A stretch of DNA of 64,000 bases from UBA8919 sp041658185 (lineage in GTDB: Bacteria; Elusimicrobiota; UBA8919): contig JBBAAR010000007.1 in NCBI GenBank assembly GCA_041658185.1, forward strand, positions 1 through 64,000, written 5' to 3'. Each line of letters starts with the position of its first letter. Positions within the stretch are counted from its first letter, which is position 1. The notes beneath the pieces are model-generated. The model had not been told where the DNA came from, did not search any database, and saw only the letters and a program-made list of their open reading frames with translations. Made by a program: the position numbers and the translations under genes. Shown here in pieces: positions 16,474 through 25,415 of this stretch.

Positions 16474-18113
16474 AACATAAAATAATTATTTTTTTTCTTT
16501 TGGCAATTTTGACGATACAGTCAATATTGTCCTCAAAACAGAAATGCGCCTATTACGACGAGCCGTTTCAGATAGCCGCTGGGCTTTACCATCTGAAATA
16601 CGGCGATTATAGAATTGAAATTCAAAATCCGCCGCTGTTGAGAATGATTTCCGCATTCCCGCTTCTTTTTACAAATGTGACGGTAAGGAAAGAGGAGAGA
16701 CATACTTGGACATCGTTTGAAAAATATGCCTTTGGAAAAGAATTCTTATACAAAAATAATTTAGATGCCGATACAATTTTATTATTGGCTCGCATTCAAG
16801 TTCTGTTTCTGGCAATTCTATTAGGCATTATTATATTTTTATGGTCAAGCGAAATATTTCATAGCACAAAAGCCGGTATTATTGCCCTTACCTTTTACTG
16901 CTTTTCACCGAACATACTTGCCTATTCAGGCATAGCAGGAACGGATTTGGGGGTTGCATTTTTTATAGTTTTGTCTTTGTTTTTATTCCGAAAATACCTT
17001 GAAAGACCGTCAATAAAAAATGTTATATTTACGGGAATTGCCGTCGGATTGGCGCTTTCGTCAAAGTTCACGGCAGTTTTGCTGATACCGTTATTTATAT
17101 TTTTTGCATCCATAAAAAACCCGAGGACAAAAAACATTTTTAACGTAGTTATTATTTTTATTATTTCTTTTATCGTAATACTTGTTGTTTATCGCGGTTC
17201 CGCGGGACTTTTTTTCGAAGGTATAAAAAATATTTTGGGAATTGTAGGGCAAAAGGGGGCATTGACATTTCTTAACGGCAGGTATTCTTCCGACGGTTTT
17301 GCAACCTATTATCTTATTGCATTTTTGATTAAATCTACGATACCTGTAATAATTTTAACCATAATTTCAGTTCTTGCATTCAAAAAAATTCCGGCATCCG
17401 ATTTTGACAAAATTTATATTCTTGTGCCGGTGCTTATATTTTTCGGTGCGGCATCTTATTCAAAAACTCAAATCGGATTAAGATATATCTTGCCTATTTA
17501 TCCGTTACTTTTTATTTATTTTTCAGGTTTAATAAAAACCAAATCAAACTATTTTTTACTTTCTGCTTTTTACTTTTTGATTATTTGGCATATTTTTTCG
17601 TCTATAAAAACATATCCTCATTATCTATCATATTTTAATGAAATAATCGGCGGACCCAAAAACGGTTATAAATATCTTGTTGATTCAAATCTTGACTGGG
17701 GGCAGGATTTGAAATTTTTGAAAAAATATCTTGCTGGGAAAAATGTTAATCTTGTGGAATGTTATTTCGGACAGGGTGACACAAGATATGAAGGTATCAA
17801 AAGCCAACACATTTTGTCACAAGTTTCTTCCGGTGATGTTGATTATACCAAATATGACAGAACCGATTTGATTGCCATAAGTGCCACATATTTTCAGGGA
17901 CTTTACATAGGTCAGGTTGATGTTTTTAACTGGCTTAAAAACAAAAGTCCGGATGCATTTATAGGTTACAGTATCCTTGTGTTTGATATATCCTTTGACG
18001 AAGAATCACACAGGCGGTTAGGCGATATATTTTTATACGGAGTGAAAAATCCCGGTGCAGCAAGAAAAGAATATGACAAAGCTGAATATATCAGAAAACA
18101 CAAAAACGGATAA
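16470..18113 (+). CDS. GT-C glycosyltransferase, PMT/ArnT-like
   Basis: A polytopic membrane protein of 547 residues. The first loop has YYDEPFQIAAGLYHLKYGDYR and IQNPPLLRMISAFPLL, the acidic-residue motif and N-PPL pattern of dolichyl-phosphate-mannose or ArnT-type transferases. About eleven membrane helices follow, then a soluble C-terminal part with DSNLDWGQDLKFLKKYL, a feature common to bacterial GT39/GT83 members. It should transfer a sugar from a polyprenyl carrier on the outer face of the inner membrane. It differs clearly from the DUF2723 trio and lacks TPR repeats. A 7-mer array is read in a helix near 17551-17580. Confidence 0.85.
   Translation: MKHKIIIFFLLAILTIQSILSSKQKCAYYDEPFQIAAGLYHLKYGDYRIEIQNPPLLRMISAFPLLFTNVTVRKEERHTWTSFEKYAFGKEFLYKNNLDADTILLLARIQVLFLAILLGIIIFLWSSEIFHSTKAGIIALTFYCFSPNILAYSGIAGTDLGVAFFIVLSLFLFRKYLERPSIKNVIFTGIAVGLALSSKFTAVLLIPLFIFFASIKNPRTKNIFNVVIIFIISFIVILVVYRGSAGLFFEGIKNILGIVGQKGALTFLNGRYSSDGFATYYLIAFLIKSTIPVIILTIISVLAFKKIPASDFDKIYILVPVLIFFGAASYSKTQIGLRYILPIYPLLFIYFSGLIKTKSNYFLLSAFYFLIIWHIFSSIKTYPHYLSYFNEIIGGPKNGYKYLVDSNLDWGQDLKFLKKYLAGKNVNLVECYFGQGDTRYEGIKSQHILSQVSSGDVDYTKYDRTDLIAISATYFQGLYIGQVDVFNWLKNKSPDAFIGYSILVFDISFDEESHRRLGDIFLYGVKNPGAARKEYDKAEYIRKHKNG
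17551..17580 (+). repeat. TTTTACT heptamer run in the glycosyltransferase
   Basis: TTTTACT-TTCTGCT-TTTTACT-TTTTGAT are four consecutive variant heptamers, read as the membrane-helix stretch YFLLSAFYFLI. No reverse-complement arm is evident. Confidence 0.5.
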
Positions 18114-21100
18114 TATACAGAAATTATTATCGGGTGCAAAAAGGAAAATAGTTTTTTTTCTAGTTAGCACGAATATCACAAAAATATTTATTTTGGTGTT
18201 CTTTGTTGTATTTATAAATTATTTTGCCGATGTTTTTGCCGTATCAACTTATTTTTTTAGACTATCAATATGGATATTAGCCGGCGGTTTTTCCATTTAT
18301 CTGCTAATAGAAACAATCCTAAAAACAAACCGTCTGAAAAACGCCGATGAGCAAATTGCAGTTTTGCTTCAGAAAAAAAATCCCGTCTTGAAAGATGACC
18401 TGATAAATGCAGTTCAGCTTAAAGGGGACAGCGGAATTGAAACATCGCAGGAACTTGCCGAGAAATTTATAAAACAAACATCGGAAAAAATCTCGCAAGA
18501 TTTATCAAAAACAGTCATCAGTTTTAATTCGGTAAAAAGTGTTTTCATAATTTTTTTTGTACTTTTTGTAAATGTTGCCTTATTTTACGACTCATTTCAG
18601 TTTAATAGGTATCTCTTGCCATTTAAGAGTGATATGAAAATTTTGGTTGTTCCCGGTGATTTATTTGTTGGCGCCGGGAGCACCGTAAACGTTTATGCAA
18701 CAATCAAGACGGCAAAGTCAACTCCGTTTCTTGTCTTCAGGGAAAATAACGGCGATTGGCGCAAAAATGTGATGAAAAAAGTCGCTGCAGCGAACTATGC
18801 CGGAATAATTGAAAAAATTACGGAGGATACTGATTATTATGTTGAGTTGTTGGATAACCGGTCTCAAAGATATAGAATTAAAATAGTTGCTCCTCTGACA
18901 ATTGCAGACATACAAATTGAATATTTTTATCCGCAAAATATCGGCTTACAAAATAAGATAGTCAATGAAAGCGATATTGAATCGCCCGTCGGGACTACGG
19001 TAAAAATTTCTGCGAGGGTGAATAAAAAAATCAAAGAAGCGTTTTTACTGACCAATACCGCCGAAAAAATTAAAATGGAAGATAAAAAAAACATTCTTAC
19101 ATCTGCGATTGTAATAGAAAATCAGATGGAGTACTGGATTGAAGCGGAATCCGTTGACGGTGACAGTTATACGCCGATAAAACATAAAATTAGCATAATT
19201 AAAAATAACCCGCCTACCGTTGAAATAATATCTCCCGCTTTTGATGTTATGATTTCGGAAAACGGAATTTTGAAAATTGTTTATTCGGCAGAAGACGACT
19301 TCGGAATTAAAGAAATTGAAATAAACTATCTAACGCTCAAAAATAAAAATTTGATAAAATCGTTCTCAAAACCGGAAACAAAAATAATTGATGATTATGA
19401 AATTGCCGTCTCAGAACTGGGACTGAAACCGGGAGATATTGTTCAATATCAATTAATTGTTGCCGATAACAATTTGTCTCCCTTAACAGGAACTTCAAAA
19501 ATTTACACTATAGAAATTTTGTCATTTGAAATGGAGCACAAAATTATAGAGAATGCCCTGTCCGATTTCAACAACGAAATTAGGGAAATACTGTCAAGAC
19601 AACTTCAAAGCAATACAATGCTTGACAAACAGGATTTTGAAAATGCTCTGAAAATGCAAAAAAATACAAAGGAATTGACATCCGCGGGAATTGATAATTT
19701 TCAAAAGATACTTGAAAAAATGAAGGACGACCCGCTGACAACTTATCAGATTTATAATGAATATAAAAATTTATCCGAGACATTGTCGGCATTGGAAAAA
19801 CAAAAAATGCATGATGCAATAAATTCGCTGAAAGATTTACAATATAATCAGGCAAAACAAAAACAGGAAGAAATAACCGACGAACTCAAACGACTTTCGG
19901 GAATTTCGGATAATATTCTGAAAAATCAAAAGATGGAGAATATGCTTTCAACCGTCAGAGAAATGAGCGGTACTTCGTCAGATATAGAAGAAAATCTTAA
20001 TAATATGAAGGCAATGCCGGATGCAAAAAAAATGAAAGAACTTCAAAAAGCGATGGATAAACTTTCGGAACTGACGGGCAAACTTGCCGAAAAAATTTCA
20101 CAAATGCCGAAGGAGACACCTGATGAATTTGCAAACAACGAAAATATAAAAAAAATTGACCTTGCTGAAATGCGGCTCACCGCCGATGAAATGAAGTGGA
20201 CGCTTGAGGCGGGCAATATAGATAAAGCGATTGAACTTGCCAAAAAATTAAGCCAACAGATTTCGGATATGCTTAATTCAGTTGAAAATGCGGCACAATC
20301 CGTTTCCGGCACAAAAAATGCGGAACTTGAGGAAAAATTGAATAAATCACTCTCACAATTAAACGAAATTATTGAGTCGCAAAAAAATATTATAGCAGAC
20401 ACCAAAAAAACCGACGCCCAGCGGCTTGAAAAAATTCTAACATTGCAAAAAGAACTAGTTAAAAAACTGGCGGAATTGCAGAAACAGGCGATTTCGGAAT
20501 TAAAAAACTCAAAAATGATGCTTGAGAAAAGCACTGCTCCGCCCGTAAATATCTATAATTCATATGTTTCGCCGGAAATAAAAATGAATACCGTTTTGCA
20601 GGAATTTATAACGGAAAAAATTGACAAATCAAGGCAATTATTGACGGATATACTAAATGAACTGGATATTATTTATAAGAATATCGGCATAAAAAAATCA
20701 GCGGAATCTGTCTTAAAAAGCAGAGCAACGGAGCAGGAAATTCTTTCACAACTTACAAATTTTTCACCGGAAAAAACCGCAATTTTCAACAAAGAGGATT
20801 TTGAAGGGCATAAAAAATTATCGGAAACACAAAAATCAAATCAGCAAAAAACGGATGAGTTAAAACAAAAACTCTCCGAATTATCAGATAAAACGGCGTC
20901 AATACCGTCTGATGCGGTCGGGAACATTTCATCGTCTGCAAAATCAATGGCAACTGCTTCTTCGGAACTTTCAAACTCTAATATACTGTCGGCAATGGAT
21001 TCTGAAAAAAAAGCGCTGGACGATTTATTAAACGGTAAAGATGCGATGGATAAAGCATCAAGTCAGATGAAGCAAATGTCGGGGGCTGGCGGGACGATGG

Positions 21101-21303
21101 GAACATCCGGACAAATCAGAATGAGCGGAAACGGCGGGGGCGGATATACCGGCTTCAGAACCGGTTTTGTCAAGATACCGTCCAAAGACGACTATAAACC
21201 GCCGAAAGAATTCAGAGAAGAAATTATTAAATCATTAAGACAAAAATATCCCCAAAAATACGAAACAATAATAAAGGACTATTTCAAACGCCTTATTGAA
21301 TGA
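18073..21303 (+). CDS. DUF4175-like coiled-coil membrane protein
   Basis: About 1,076 residues. Two membrane helices lie near the N-terminus (about 28-46 and 52-72) and a third near 155-175. A beta-sandwich region runs to about residue 480, then long heptad-rich coiled coils fill 480-960. A low-complexity GGGGYTGFRTG segment precedes a conserved-looking C-terminus PPKEFREEIIKSLRQKYP. This is the plan of DUF4175 proteins, which close MoxR/VWA operons in several phyla. I prefer the ATG at 18073; a GTG at 18055 is possible. The gene overlaps the glycosyltransferase by 41 nt, the only overlap in the operon core that is not 4 nt. Role unknown, probably a periplasmic scaffold. Confidence 0.8.
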   Translation: MTKLNISENTKTDNIQKLLSGAKRKIVFFLVSTNITKIFILVFFVVFINYFADVFAVSTYFFRLSIWILAGGFSIYLLIETILKTNRLKNADEQIAVLLQKKNPVLKDDLINAVQLKGDSGIETSQELAEKFIKQTSEKISQDLSKTVISFNSVKSVFIIFFVLFVNVALFYDSFQFNRYLLPFKSDMKILVVPGDLFVGAGSTVNVYATIKTAKSTPFLVFRENNGDWRKNVMKKVAAANYAGIIEKITEDTDYYVELLDNRSQRYRIKIVAPLTIADIQIEYFYPQNIGLQNKIVNESDIESPVGTTVKISARVNKKIKEAFLLTNTAEKIKMEDKKNILTSAIVIENQMEYWIEAESVDGDSYTPIKHKISIIKNNPPTVEIISPAFDVMISENGILKIVYSAEDDFGIKEIEINYLTLKNKNLIKSFSKPETKIIDDYEIAVSELGLKPGDIVQYQLIVADNNLSPLTGTSKIYTIEILSFEMEHKIIENALSDFNNEIREILSRQLQSNTMLDKQDFENALKMQKNTKELTSAGIDNFQKILEKMKDDPLTTYQIYNEYKNLSETLSALEKQKMHDAINSLKDLQYNQAKQKQEEITDELKRLSGISDNILKNQKMENMLSTVREMSGTSSDIEENLNNMKAMPDAKKMKELQKAMDKLSELTGKLAEKISQMPKETPDEFANNENIKKIDLAEMRLTADEMKWTLEAGNIDKAIELAKKLSQQISDMLNSVENAAQSVSGTKNAELEEKLNKSLSQLNEIIESQKNIIADTKKTDAQRLEKILTLQKELVKKLAELQKQAISELKNSKMMLEKSTAPPVNIYNSYVSPEIKMNTVLQEFITEKIDKSRQLLTDILNELDIIYKNIGIKKSAESVLKSRATEQEILSQLTNFSPEKTAIFNKEDFEGHKKLSETQKSNQQKTDELKQKLSELSDKTASIPSDAVGNISSSAKSMATASSELSNSNILSAMDSEKKALDDLLNGKDAMDKASSQMKQMSGAGGTMGTSGQIRMSGNGGGGYTGFRTGFVKIPSKDDYKPPKEFREEIIKSLRQKYPQKYETIIKDYFKRLIE

Positions 21304-22373
21304 ATTATATGGAATCATATATTGGAAAATGGTCCGGCAAAGTAACGATACAAAACATAAATATGTCTGGTGGATGGGGTCCCGAAGGATTTTTAGGTAT
21401 TCATGAAACCACAAAAGACATTTGGCAGGTTGAACTTGACGTTAAATTCCTGCATCCGCTCGACGACCCGCTTGTAATTGAAGAATACAAAAAAGCCGGC
21501 ATACCCATTGACAACCTCAAAAACCTTAAAAACATGATGCCAGCAGCTTTAAATATCAATGGTACTGCTGCTATAAGCGGGTTTAGCGAATACATACACG
21601 AAACAAAAAAATATTGTGAAGAGTGCAGGGGTAAAAATGTAACCCGAAAGAAAGAATTTCCGAAAATTGTTATTCCCGTATCAGGAGATGTTAACTTAGC
21701 AACAAATAAAATAAACTTTCGTTTCGGAGATTTACCGAAAGAATACAATGTCGGTCTATCTTATTGGTTTTCGTCTAATAATGTGAAACTGATAGAACCG
21801 AAAAAGATTGTATTTAGTTATAAAAATTTTGAAGAAAATGCAGTTGACCAAAATATGACCGGCGAAATTTATCCGGCAGAAGATAGGTTACGGAAATCTA
21901 TATCAAAAGAGGGACTTGAGTTTATTGCAAAATTAGAAGGTTTCGTTAAAAATAAACAGGGTTTGCACGTTATATACAATGATCAAGCCGGTCGGCCGAC
22001 GATTGGTTATGGACATCTTATAAAGGATAATGAAAAATCGCAATTTCAGAACGGCATTACGGAAGAACAAGCGATAAACTTACTGAAGAGTGATATTGCT
22101 CGTTTTGAAGATATTGTCAACAATAGTTTAAAAGAAAATGTAACACAAAGCCAGTATGATGCACTTGTTGCTTTTGCTTATAACATAGGTGAATATGGAT
22201 TTAAAGATTCTACAGCATTAAAAATGATAAATAACAAGAGTGATATTTCCACAATCGAGCGTTGCTGGAAGGATTGGAATAAAGTAACGATTAAAGGACT
22301 CAAACAAGTAAGCGATGGTCTTGTTAACAGAAGAAATTTAGAATGGCTTTTATATTTACAAGGACGTTACTAA
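21300..22373 (+). CDS. GH24 phage-type lysozyme fused to a novel N-domain
   Basis: Residues about 200-357 are a GH24 muramidase like T4 lysozyme. The catalytic triad is E213 (KLEGF), D228 (YNDQAG) and T234 (TIGYGH); D to T spacing of six equals T4, while E to D is 15 rather than 9 because of a loop insertion. Later AFAYNIGEYGF and RCWKDWNKV...GLVNRRNLEWLL fit the helical lobe. Residues 1-195 form a beta-rich domain with one CEEC pair that I do not recognise. There is no signal peptide or membrane helix. It starts in the stop of the DUF4175-like gene, so it is cotranscribed with the operon. It could remodel murein, act as an exported toxin-like enzyme, or derive from phage. Confidence 0.8.
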   Translation: MNYMESYIGKWSGKVTIQNINMSGGWGPEGFLGIHETTKDIWQVELDVKFLHPLDDPLVIEEYKKAGIPIDNLKNLKNMMPAALNINGTAAISGFSEYIHETKKYCEECRGKNVTRKKEFPKIVIPVSGDVNLATNKINFRFGDLPKEYNVGLSYWFSSNNVKLIEPKKIVFSYKNFEENAVDQNMTGEIYPAEDRLRKSISKEGLEFIAKLEGFVKNKQGLHVIYNDQAGRPTIGYGHLIKDNEKSQFQNGITEEQAINLLKSDIARFEDIVNNSLKENVTQSQYDALVAFAYNIGEYGFKDSTALKMINNKSDISTIERCWKDWNKVTIKGLKQVSDGLVNRRNLEWLLYLQGRY

Positions 22374-22385
22374 AACGGAGGCGAT

Positions 22386-22850
22386 ATGAAAATCATTATA
22401 ATTCTATCAGTATTATTGTTCTTGTCTCAGGGATGTACAAAAAATATAGTAAATACAAATGAACACAATTATTCAACAAAACCCGACGAATACAACAATA
22501 TGTACGGCGAATGGAAACTTTCCAGAATCGAAGAATTTGGTGGACATCTCGTTACCGATGAAAAAGTAAGTTTACTTTTAAGTAATCCCATAATAATCAA
22601 AAAAGATTATTTTTCCTTTATGGGCGAGGAGCTCAATCATCCAATTTACCAATATCATAAAATAGAGTTCGAGGAAGGCGTTGTTCCGGAGAAAACAAGC
22701 GCTTTTTATGGATATAAAATGGAAAGAAAATATGTTGACGAGTTTCGAGTTCTTAAGAACGAGAAGTTTGTTGATGCTTTTGAAATAATATCGAATGATG
22801 AAATACTTTGTTTATTTGACGGACGTTTTCTGATATTCAAGAAAAACTAA
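22386..22850 (+). CDS. Small lipoprotein of unknown function
   Basis: The 154 residues start with a lipoprotein signal: hydrophobic core, then lipobox LSQGC with the acylated cysteine at residue 17. The mature part is charged and beta-rich (MYGEWKLSRIEEFGG and later EIISNDEILCLFDGRFLIF), reminiscent of small lipocalin-like lipoproteins that measure a WKL start and an FDG end, though I cannot assign a family. A GGAGG ribosome site precedes the ATG. It is 12 nt behind the lysozyme gene and is the last gene before the terminator. Pairing with a lysozyme raises the possibility of an inhibitor or immunity lipoprotein; this is inference only. Confidence 0.75.
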   Translation: MKIIIILSVLLFLSQGCTKNIVNTNEHNYSTKPDEYNNMYGEWKLSRIEEFGGHLVTDEKVSLLLSNPIIIKKDYFSFMGEELNHPIYQYHKIEFEEGVVPEKTSAFYGYKMERKYVDEFRVLKNEKFVDAFEIISNDEILCLFDGRFLIFKKN

Positions 22851-22868
22851 CTTTTTAAGAAAATACAA

Positions 22869-22899
22869 AATAACCGGTTTGGTAACGGTTATTTTTTTG
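22869..22899 (+). terminator. Rho-independent terminator of the 19-kb operon
   Basis: AATAACCG (22869-22876) pairs with CGGTTATT (22886-22893) around a 9-nt loop, and the stem runs into seven T residues. The next promoter's -35 box starts at 22900, immediately after it. Confidence 0.88.
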
Positions 22900-22927
22900 T
22901 TGATATTTTTTTATTTTTTTGTATAAT
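22900..22927 (+). promoter_or_regulatory. Promoter of the CpXC gene, probably leaderless
   Basis: TTGATA (22900-22905) and TATAAT (22922-22927) are 16 nt apart. Only 6 nt separate the -10 box from the ATG at 22934, so transcription should begin at or within a base of the start codon. Confidence 0.75.
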
Positions 22928-22933
22928 TTTTAA

Positions 22934-23323
22934 ATGTCATTCTGTCAGAAACAAGAAATCAGGTGTTCTTGCGGGAAAGAGTTTGAGTGGGATTTGTGGG
23001 ATTCCGTAAATGTGACCACCGACCCCGACTTAAAGGAAATGATTTTAGACGGGCAGATGAATGTAGTCGTCTGCCCTTACTGCGGGATTTTATTTTATTT
23101 TGAGAAATTTTTATTATATCACGACGAAAAAAAACGTCACTTGTTTTACATTTATCGTCATGACTGTAAAGACGACCGGACGGACTTAAAGAAAAAAGCA
23201 ATTTGTGATTACGAAACCGTAAAAAAGCAATCAAGCGACACGGTTTTCACCGACTATAAAATTGAAGTTTTTTTCGGACTGGATGAATTGGTTCAATTTT
23301 TAAGGGAGGAGGAACTTTTATGA
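22934..23323 (+). CDS. CpXC-domain protein
   Basis: A 129-residue protein of the CpXC family. Two Cys pairs, CSCG near residue 12 and CPYCG near residue 48, frame the domain and probably bind one zinc ion. The family is common but has no known function. The C-terminal part (KAICDYETVKKQSSD, then VFFGLDELVQFL) is charged and helical. It is the first gene after the terminator, has its own leaderless-type promoter and overlaps the cyclophilin gene by 4 nt (ATGA), so these form a new transcription unit. Confidence 0.82.
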   Translation: MSFCQKQEIRCSCGKEFEWDLWDSVNVTTDPDLKEMILDGQMNVVVCPYCGILFYFEKFLLYHDEKKRHLFYIYRHDCKDDRTDLKKKAICDYETVKKQSSDTVFTDYKIEVFFGLDELVQFLREEELL

Positions 23324-23862
23324 GAATGGGAGCGTTGAAATTGTTTGCAGTATTCGGCTTTGTGTTTTTTATTTTTATGTGTACCGGATTACAAAGCAAG
23401 GAGAAAAAACAGATGAAAGAAATCGCAGTGATTGAAACGGATAAGGGCATAATAAAATTTGAGTTTTTTGACCAGGACGCACCGAATACCGTTAGTAATT
23501 TCAAAAAACTCGCCGATAAAAAATTTTACGACGGATTGAAATTTCACAGGGTTGTTCCGAACTTTGTTATTCAGGGCGGATGTCCGAAAGGTGACGGAAC
23601 AGGCGATGCGGGATACAAAATAAAAGCGGAGTTTAACAAGCGTCAGCATCTTGACGGAACGGTTGCTATGGCGCGGGCGCAAGACCCGGATTCCGCCGGC
23701 AGCCAGTTTTACATTTGTTTGGGGCCCCAGTCGTTTTTAGACGGCAAATATACGGTTTTCGGTCAGGTAATTGAAGGGCTTGATGTCGTTCACAAAATTC
23801 AAATCGGCGATGTAATGAAAAAAGTTTACATTGAAAAGCAAAAAGTAAAAATCAAGAAATGA
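23320..23862 (+). CDS. Cyclophilin-type peptidyl-prolyl isomerase, exported
   Basis: 180 residues: a hydrophobic N-terminal segment (about 5-22, ending FMCTG, a weak lipobox candidate) then a cyclophilin domain. Active-site landmarks are FHRVVPNFVIQGG (the catalytic arginine and the peptide-binding F and Q), GTVAMARAQDPDSAGSQFYI and FGQVIEGLDVV. It catalyses cis-trans isomerisation of proline bonds, probably in the periplasm or tethered to the membrane. The length and compact loops match bacterial PpiA/PpiB. A strong GGGAGGAGG ribosome site precedes the ATG that overlaps the CpXC stop. Confidence 0.92.
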   Translation: MRMGALKLFAVFGFVFFIFMCTGLQSKEKKQMKEIAVIETDKGIIKFEFFDQDAPNTVSNFKKLADKKFYDGLKFHRVVPNFVIQGGCPKGDGTGDAGYKIKAEFNKRQHLDGTVAMARAQDPDSAGSQFYICLGPQSFLDGKYTVFGQVIEGLDVVHKIQIGDVMKKVYIEKQKVKIKK

Positions 23863-25400
23863 AATACATTGACGATGTGAAGTTTCATAATCCGACCAAT
23901 TTCACGGATAGATACAAGAAATTGAGGGATTCAACTTTTGTAAAAGAAGCGGAAAAACCATACATTGCAACCAGACAGCCGGTCACGGAAAAACTTGTAA
24001 AAACAATCTGGTTTGACCAGCAGATTGAAAGAAGGGGATTAAGAACAACTGACGGTAAAAGGATTGAAATAATATCGCCCGGGGAATGGAATTTTGATGA
24101 GGGTCCTGATTTCAAAAACGCAAAAATAAATATAGACGGACAAGAAATAACGGGCGAGGTTGAAATTGACCTTTACTCGTCAAACTGGAAAACACATAAG
24201 CATAATAAAAATAAAAATTTCAACAATGTCGTTTTGCATGTGTTTCTTTGGAGTAAGGGAAAGGAAGCAAAAACCATAACCCAAGACAAAAAAATAATTC
24301 CCTCGCTGGAACTTATTGATTACATAAACGACGATTTAGAAATTATTGACAGCAATTTTGATGTTGAAAATTATCCTTATTCCAGCAAAGTTCGGGCGGG
24401 AAAATGCGCAAAATGGACTTTGAAAAAATACTCTCTGCTTGAATATATCGTCGGACTTGCCGGCGACGAAAAGGTAAAACTGAAAAGCGAAGTTTTTGCG
24501 AACCGACTGACAAAGGAATCAATAAATGAAATAATTTACAAAGGTATTATAGACGGTCTCGGCTACGGTCCTAACAGGGAAAATTTCAGGAAATTAGCAG
24601 AAATACTGCCGCTTGAAAAAATAGCGGAAATAATAAGTCAGGAGAAGTTTGAGGAAAAGTCGGTAAGAATTCAATCGCTTTTTTTCGGCGTTGCCGGTCT
24701 TATTCCTGAAATTGAAAAAATTGAAATACTTGACGCCGAAGCAAAAAATTATATCGTCAAAATTAAGAAAATCTGGAAAACACTAAGACAGCAAATCAAC
24801 CCGGCCGAAACAATAAAAAAAGAAACATGGAAGTTCAGAGGTTTAAGACCGTATAATTTCCCATATAGACGACTTGCCGCTGCAAGTTTAATAATTTCAA
24901 GATATATTGATGATAACGGTTTTGAAAAACTTTTGCAAAGTTTCGTGAACGATGTCCTTGACGGTAAATTCAAATTAAAAAAATTTGTTGATAACTTAAA
25001 AACGGACACATCGGATTCATCTAATTTCTGGTTTTACAGAACCACGTTCGTTTCAAAAAAATTTTCAAAACCCGTCGCTTTGCTCGGCGAAGAAAGAATT
25101 CTTTTAATTTTAATAAACACTTTCTTACCTGCGGCAATTGCAAAAATCAACAAACCGGAAGATGACGCTTCGTTAAAAATTATCTATCAATGGTGGTTGA
25201 AACAGCCGGCGATATCAACAAACAGGACAGCACGCATTACATCATGGAGATGCGGCTTCGGGAATATTTCCGGGCAGAGCGAAAGAGTTCAGCAGGGACT
25301 TATACAGATATTCAGGGATTTCTGCGATACAAAAAAAGGGGTGTGTTCCGGTTGCAGTTTTCAGTCAATATTCACAATGCCGACGGGAACATTCTTTTAA
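23859..25400 (+). CDS. DUF2851 family protein
   Basis: 513 residues, matching DUF2851: the block LRTTDGKRIEIISPGEWNFDEGPDF with GEVEIDLYSSNWKTHKHNKN and VVLHVFLW near 60-130 is typical, with conserved acidic and histidine residues that look like a nuclease-style E-V-E core. This is followed by a helical region and a C-terminal cysteine cluster CDTKKGVCSGCSF similar to the Cys-rich end of the family. Function is unknown; a nucleic-acid role is possible. Overlaps the cyclophilin gene by 4 nt. Cytoplasmic, no signal peptide. Confidence 0.85.
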   Translation: MKYIDDVKFHNPTNFTDRYKKLRDSTFVKEAEKPYIATRQPVTEKLVKTIWFDQQIERRGLRTTDGKRIEIISPGEWNFDEGPDFKNAKINIDGQEITGEVEIDLYSSNWKTHKHNKNKNFNNVVLHVFLWSKGKEAKTITQDKKIIPSLELIDYINDDLEIIDSNFDVENYPYSSKVRAGKCAKWTLKKYSLLEYIVGLAGDEKVKLKSEVFANRLTKESINEIIYKGIIDGLGYGPNRENFRKLAEILPLEKIAEIISQEKFEEKSVRIQSLFFGVAGLIPEIEKIEILDAEAKNYIVKIKKIWKTLRQQINPAETIKKETWKFRGLRPYNFPYRRLAAASLIISRYIDDNGFEKLLQSFVNDVLDGKFKLKKFVDNLKTDTSDSSNFWFYRTTFVSKKFSKPVALLGEERILLILINTFLPAAIAKINKPEDDASLKIIYQWWLKQPAISTNRTARITSWRCGFGNISGQSERVQQGLIQIFRDFCDTKKGVCSGCSFQSIFTMPTGTFF

Positions 25401-25415
25401 TTTTAGGAGGAACTT

